Source: an uncultured Spirochaetales bacterium (GTDB taxonomy: Bacteria > Spirochaetota > Spirochaetia > Sphaerochaetales > Sphaerochaetaceae). From it: a stretch of DNA of 64,000 nt. The position numbers were made by a program, and so were the translations under genes. Of this stretch, positions 60,224 through 64,000 are shown in pieces. The DNA lies in NCBI GenBank assembly GCA_949292445.1, contig CASEZU010000070.1, forward strand, positions 19,194 through 83,193, read 5' to 3'. Position 1 is the first letter of the stretch, and each line of letters opens with the position of its first letter. The notes under the pieces were generated by a model, which had not been told where the DNA came from, ran no database searches, and saw only the letters and a program-made list of their open reading frames with translations.

Positions 60224-62275
60224 ATGGACAGCAGACTTAATCCGTTATTCACTCCCTGGAAGATCGGGAAACTCGAGATCAAGAACAGGATCGTGCTCAC
60301 CAGCATGGGCGGCACTGATCTCTTCGGCTGGATGGAGAAGAACCATTTCGACAAGGCCGGAGCACATTTCATCATGGAAGTCGCGAAGAACAATGCAGGC
60401 CTTGTGCTTCCTGGCTGCCAGCCTGTATACAACCCGATGTTCGGGCAGTGGCTGCACAAAAACAGGAAGATGTACAGGGATCTTGCCTCCTGGATGCCGG
60501 AGTTTCACAGCACGGGTGCCAAGCTCTTCGTGCAGCTGACAGCCGGTTTCGGACGCTCATTCACCATAAGCAGCATGATGGAGATGCTCTACACCACTCC
60601 CATCATAAGAACGCTCTCCAAACCGTTCATGAATCTTGACAAGATAACGGCATCCGCAAGCCCCTCCCCCAACAGATGGTCTGACAAAGTCCCATCGCGC
60701 GAGATGACGAAGGAAGAGATAAAGGAGATGGTCAGCTCGTTCATCGAGAGCTCGGCAATGCTGCAGGAGGCAGGTGTCGACGGCGTGGAAATACATGCGG
60801 TGCATGAGGGATATCTCCTTGATCAGTTCACGCTGCCATATGTGAACAGAAGGACCGATGAGTATGGCGGCTCGATGGAGAACAGATACCGCTTTGCCAT
60901 CGAGATCGTCGACGGAATCAAGAAAAGATGCGGCAGGGACTTTCCTGTCTCACTCAGATACAGCGTCGTCTCCAAGACAAAAGGGTTCCGGTCAGGAGCG
61001 CTTCCGGGTGAGCAATACACAGAGGCCGGACGTGATATGGCTGAATCGGAGAAAGCTGTTAAGCTCCTTGAAGAAGCCGGATACGACATGCTCAACTGCG
61101 ACAACGGCACATATGATGCATGGTACTGGGCCCATCCCCCTGTCTACATGCCTGAGAACTGCAACCTCGAGGATGTGGAGCATATCAGGAATTTTGTCAG
61201 CATTCCTGTTGTGGCTGCTGGACGGCTCGATCCATATGTTGCAGCGGATGCCGTTGCTGCAGGCAAGCTCGACGGAGCAGGATTTGCAAGGCAGTTCCTC
61301 GCTGATCAGGAATGGGTGACCAAACTTATTGAGGACAGGAAGGATGACATCAGGCCCTGTATCCTCTGCCACAATGGCTGCTTCAACATGGCCCACTACA
61401 AGGGAGTGCCCAATGATCAGGATCTGATGGACAGCCTCCATCTCTCGCGCTGCGCTGTCAACGCGGAGACGATGCAGTGGGAAAAGCACAGGATCGTCAG
61501 GACAGAGAGGCCGAAGACCGTGGCCATAATCGGAGGCGGAATCGGCGGAATGGAGTGTGCCCGTGTTCTCAGCCTCAGAGGCCATAAACCCGTCATATAT
61601 GAAAAGAATGGAGAACTCGGAGGAACATTCATCGCCGCAAGCGCTGAATCATACAAGGGAAAGCTCCGTGACCTTCTGGCATGGTACAGAAGGCAGATGG
61701 AGAAGCTGGGAATAGATGTGAGGCTAAACATAGAAGTCACAGATGTATCCGTCATAAAGGCTGATGAGATTGTCATAGCCACGGGATCAAAGCCGAGAAG
61801 GCTTGATGTGCCCGGAGCAGAGCGCATGATCGAGGCATGTGAATACCTGACAGGAACACCTGTCGGTTCCTCTGTTGCCGTAATCGGAGGCGGACTCACA
61901 GGTTCGGAGATCGCATATGAACTGGCACTGGATGGAAAGGATGTCACGATCGTGGAGATGAAGGATGACCTCATAGCCCAGAAAGGCGTTTGTCTCGCAA
62001 ACAGCTCATATCTCAGAGAATGGTTTGCCCTGCATAAGACACCTGTCTACCTCGAGGCAAAGCTGAAAGAAGTCAGGCCGTCTTCAATTGTGATAACGCT
62101 TCACGACGGTACAGAGAAGGAAATCCCCTGTGACAGCGTGATAAGCAGCGTCGGCTACATCCCTGCACCGCTTCGGGAAGCAGGAAAACGTGTGCATCTC
62201 GTAGGAGACTGCCTCAAGGTCGGCAATCTCAGGACTGTAATCTGGAGAGCATACGAAGTCGCAATGAAAATATGA
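60224..62275 (+). CDS. Old-Yellow-Enzyme-type NADH:flavin oxidoreductase (FadH/2-enoate reductase family)
   Basis: A 683-residue flavoprotein with the layout of 2,4-dienoyl-CoA reductase, 2-enoate reductase and the Bai enoate reductases. An FMN TIM barrel comes first (about 1-360; HAVHEGYLLDQFTLPYVNRRTDEYGGSMENR region gives the family signature). Next is a [4Fe-4S] site (CILCHNGCFNMA plus a later Cys in LSRCAVN), then FAD and NAD domains (VAIIGGGIGGMECARVLSLRG and VAVIGGGLTGSEIAYELALDG). It reduces activated C=C bonds; the substrate is unknown. Length is typical. It converges with the aconitase X genes. Confidence 0.93.
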   Translation: MDSRLNPLFTPWKIGKLEIKNRIVLTSMGGTDLFGWMEKNHFDKAGAHFIMEVAKNNAGLVLPGCQPVYNPMFGQWLHKNRKMYRDLASWMPEFHSTGAKLFVQLTAGFGRSFTISSMMEMLYTTPIIRTLSKPFMNLDKITASASPSPNRWSDKVPSREMTKEEIKEMVSSFIESSAMLQEAGVDGVEIHAVHEGYLLDQFTLPYVNRRTDEYGGSMENRYRFAIEIVDGIKKRCGRDFPVSLRYSVVSKTKGFRSGALPGEQYTEAGRDMAESEKAVKLLEEAGYDMLNCDNGTYDAWYWAHPPVYMPENCNLEDVEHIRNFVSIPVVAAGRLDPYVAADAVAAGKLDGAGFARQFLADQEWVTKLIEDRKDDIRPCILCHNGCFNMAHYKGVPNDQDLMDSLHLSRCAVNAETMQWEKHRIVRTERPKTVAIIGGGIGGMECARVLSLRGHKPVIYEKNGELGGTFIAASAESYKGKLRDLLAWYRRQMEKLGIDVRLNIEVTDVSVIKADEIVIATGSKPRRLDVPGAERMIEACEYLTGTPVGSSVAVIGGGLTGSEIAYELALDGKDVTIVEMKDDLIAQKGVCLANSSYLREWFALHKTPVYLEAKLKEVRPSSIVITLHDGTEKEIPCDSVISSVGYIPAPLREAGKRVHLVGDCLKVGNLRTVIWRAYEVAMKI

Positions 62276-62281
62276 TCAGCA

Positions 62282-62304
62282 GCCCGCCCGGAAGGACGGG
62301 CCTC
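62282..62304. terminator. hairpin between OYE-type and aconitase X genes
   Basis: GCCCG(C)CC-GGAA-GG(A)CGGGC, one internal mismatch, in the 33-base gap between convergent genes. T-runs are weak. Confidence 0.5.
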
Positions 62305-62308
62305 CTCC

Positions 62309-62758
62309 TCACCTCTCGACTTCGACAGTGCCGTCCTCATAGACATTTATCCTGTCACCGGTCTGCACATAATCAATGAACTCATCGCCCAGACTGTCGA
62401 CTGTCGGCATCGAGTTGTCAGTCCATACATCAGCAAGGATCGCACCGGCAGCGGCGAGTGAATCTATCTCCTTTGAGAAAAGGAGACACGCAGGCTGACG
62501 TGCCATGCTCGCCGCGCAGTACAGGACAAGCCCGCCTGTCGTCGAACCGATTGTCTGAGGCATGCAGAGGGCCTTCCCCGCCATCGGCTTTTTATACAGA
62601 TCAGCATTATTCTGATCCGAGCACTTGCCCTCTTTGTCCCCGAACATCAGGGAATGCTGGTAGCTTGCAAGAGTGTTGAATCCGCCTCTGGAGACAAGTG
62701 CTTCTGCACTCACGTTTCCCTTCACTACAGCTCTGCCGGAAAAAACCTTCTTCGTCAT
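62309..62758 (-). CDS. aconitase X small (swivel) subunit, DUF126
   Basis: 149 residues forming the swivelling beta-barrel domain that completes the aconitase X active site. Seen: FSGRAVVKGNVSAEALVS at the N-terminus, GKCSDQNNADLYKKPMAGKALCMPQTIGSTTGG with the conserved GST loop, and PACLLFSKEIDSLAAAGAILADVW. It overlaps the large-subunit stop by four bases. Bacterial members are cis-3-hydroxyproline dehydratases or unassigned; archaeal members are phosphomevalonate dehydratases. The reaction here is unknown. Confidence 0.9.
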   Translation of the reverse strand: MTKKVFSGRAVVKGNVSAEALVSRGGFNTLASYQHSLMFGDKEGKCSDQNNADLYKKPMAGKALCMPQTIGSTTGGLVLYCAASMARQPACLLFSKEIDSLAAAGAILADVWTDNSMPTVDSLGDEFIDYVQTGDRINVYEDGTVEVER

Positions 62759-64000
62759 CTTGCGCCTCCTGTGATCATCTCAAGAAGATCATCCTCCTTG
62801 TAGTAGCGGGCTGAAGTGTAGGTCCTCAGCTTGTTCGAGCATGTTATCACAGGCATCGTGGCACACTTCGGATTATTCATATACATCAGCGGACAGATAT
62901 GGCTGAGGATGACTCCCTGGGAAAGCAGCCTTCTGCCTTTATCAGAGGCTTTGAACTTCTCCATCACCGCAGGGGCTGCAGTCATCACGGTTTTCACCGA
63001 GACCTTCTTCATTCCATTGGCGTTCAGTGCCGCGTCAATTCTGTCACTCCATGAGACAAGCTGGGCCTGAGACAGATGAGGACAGCCAATTAAAGCGAGC
63101 TTCGGCTTTGCGTTCCTGTCCTTCCAGATCACAGGATAGTTCCTCTCAGTCTCCTCAAGGACCGCATCATCGATGACAAATGTCCTGTAATTCTCCCTCA
63201 GGAGGCTTCTGCCCTGCTTCACTGCCTCAGGAGTAAGGCCTTCAATATGGTACAGCCCTACAGCACCGTTTGATGCGGTGGCAGCTCCGAAATCCTTGAA
63301 ATATGCCTTTGCATCATCATCGAGGGAGGTGAAATACTTATCCATTCCTACAACATATGGAACAGCCTCCATGACTTTCATGCCTATGGCAGAGCCGAGA
63401 AGCTGCGCCTCAGGGCGTTTCGCCGTCCGGACCTCGACAAGCCAGTCGGCTTTTCTACCATCATCGGTGAGAAGTCCGAAATACGGGACACAGCCCACTA
63501 TCGAGCCGAAAAGATCGAGGATGCCGCTGTTGCGGTTACACCTTGCACCGAGAATGCTGTTCGCATAGACGACAGCGGAGCTTTCCGCCCATGAGAGTAT
63601 ATCGCCCTCATGCGGGATGTTTCCGACCTCTTCCATATAGCATGTGCAAGTGTATGCATCATCTGAGAGTATGCCCAGCTTTTTCAGCTGCCTGTCATAG
63701 TCATCCTGCTTTGAGTACATGACGCGGAAGAATATTTTCTGTATCAGATTCATCGGCAGGCAGTCCTCAAGCGGCCTCGGATCAACCGAGAATTTCTGCG
63801 ATGAAACTGCCCCGCCGTCGATCAGCGTATCCATCAGATCATAGACCGGCTTCATCACGGACAGGCCGAAGCTCGTCACCAGGTGACCATATTTGCCGGT
63901 TATGTCAGCCATGCGCTCCGACCCGAATGTCTCACCATACATGATGAGGGTTTTCATGATCTTCGCCTTTACATCCCCTTCCTTTCCGTCGAGGATGTCC
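62755..64000 (-). CDS. aconitase X catalytic (large) subunit, DUF521 (5' end cut by window)
   Basis: The frame is open to the window edge and the residues before the ATG at 63957 (DILDGKEGDVKAKI) match the family's N-terminus (EExxMLxGxxGxAxxxAM), so the gene starts beyond base 64000. Seen: KTLIMYGETFGSERM, GHLVTSFGLSV, CTCYMEEVGNIPHEGDILSWAESSAVVYANSILGARCNRNSG region with the cluster-side Cys residues, CPHLSQAQLVSW, and the C-terminal ITCSNKLRTYTSARYY. It pairs with the DUF126 subunit by ATGA overlap as separate-chain aconitase X. Confidence 0.92.
   Translation of the reverse strand, partial: DILDGKEGDVKAKIMKTLIMYGETFGSERMADITGKYGHLVTSFGLSVMKPVYDLMDTLIDGGAVSSQKFSVDPRPLEDCLPMNLIQKIFFRVMYSKQDDYDRQLKKLGILSDDAYTCTCYMEEVGNIPHEGDILSWAESSAVVYANSILGARCNRNSGILDLFGSIVGCVPYFGLLTDDGRKADWLVEVRTAKRPEAQLLGSAIGMKVMEAVPYVVGMDKYFTSLDDDAKAYFKDFGAATASNGAVGLYHIEGLTPEAVKQGRSLLRENYRTFVIDDAVLEETERNYPVIWKDRNAKPKLALIGCPHLSQAQLVSWSDRIDAALNANGMKKVSVKTVMTAAPAVMEKFKASDKGRRLLSQGVILSHICPLMYMNNPKCATMPVITCSNKLRTYTSARYYKEDDLLEMITGGAR

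Noticed and set aside
1..64000. CRISPR arrays, rRNA genes, prophage or conjugation modules
   Set aside because: No regularly spaced repeats, rRNA sequence, integrase, capsid or transfer genes were seen on either strand.

Overview
The window looks like a chromosomal segment of a Gram-negative, carbohydrate-fermenting bacterium, most likely a spirochaete (Sphaerochaeta/Treponema-like). This assignment is an inference. It rests on the moderate-to-high GC content, the lipoprotein-rich and outer-membrane-like hypothetical proteins, the acetate kinase with an extended C-terminus, and the sugar-scavenging gene set. There is no rRNA in the window to settle it. Genes are tightly packed on both strands, with many 4-base ATGA overlaps and several convergent tail-to-tail overlaps.

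Region by region: 0-12.7 kb holds housekeeping genes (murB, ackA, a short RecQ helicase, galactokinase, a MATE exporter, thrC-thrA, rpmB, endonuclease III) and a tRNA-Pro. At 12.8-17.6 kb lie small envelope proteins, a 6S RNA not marked by any protein gene, and a TPR protein-tsaE-tsaB-thioredoxin reductase operon; tsaC lies separately at 53 kb. At 17.8-20.6 kb is the glgA-glgC glycogen pair. At 20.6-36.1 kb is a glycan-use region: heparinase-type lyase, GH88 hydrolase, sugar ABC transporter without its ATPase, GH28-type beta-helix hydrolase, AraC regulator and GH38 alpha-mannosidase. It is interrupted by a sulfur-trafficking operon (tusA, YeeE/YedE-type transporter, thioredoxin-reductase-like fusion). 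At 36-43 kb are ilvE, a Nudix hydrolase, the NAD(P)HX repair enzyme and a TPP riboswitch ahead of a thiamine ABC transporter (thiB-thiP-thiQ). At 43-51.7 kb are a caspase-like lipoprotein, uvrB, an HtrA protease, an amber-interrupted Rpn-type nuclease gene, and a thiN-esterase-pectinesterase operon. At 51.7-64 kb are a DUF1015 protein, tsaC, a membrane protein with a long VPVEVVKE-type repeat, an AT-rich ATPase insertion, a surface lipoprotein with a poly-G promoter, hypothetical proteins, an Old-Yellow-Enzyme-type reductase and a two-subunit aconitase X.

The genes suggest an organism living on plant or host polysaccharides (pectin-like uronides, mannosides, galactose), storing glycogen, making acetate, scavenging thiamine and making threonine. 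The points most worth following are: a bifunctional aspartokinase-homoserine dehydrogenase whose kinase active-site motifs are gone; a poly-G tract sitting in the promoter spacer of a surface lipoprotein gene; at least nine genes whose -10 box lies only 6-9 bases from the start codon, suggesting leaderless mRNAs; and a repeat-stalk membrane protein ending in what may be a degenerate GGDEF-like domain.
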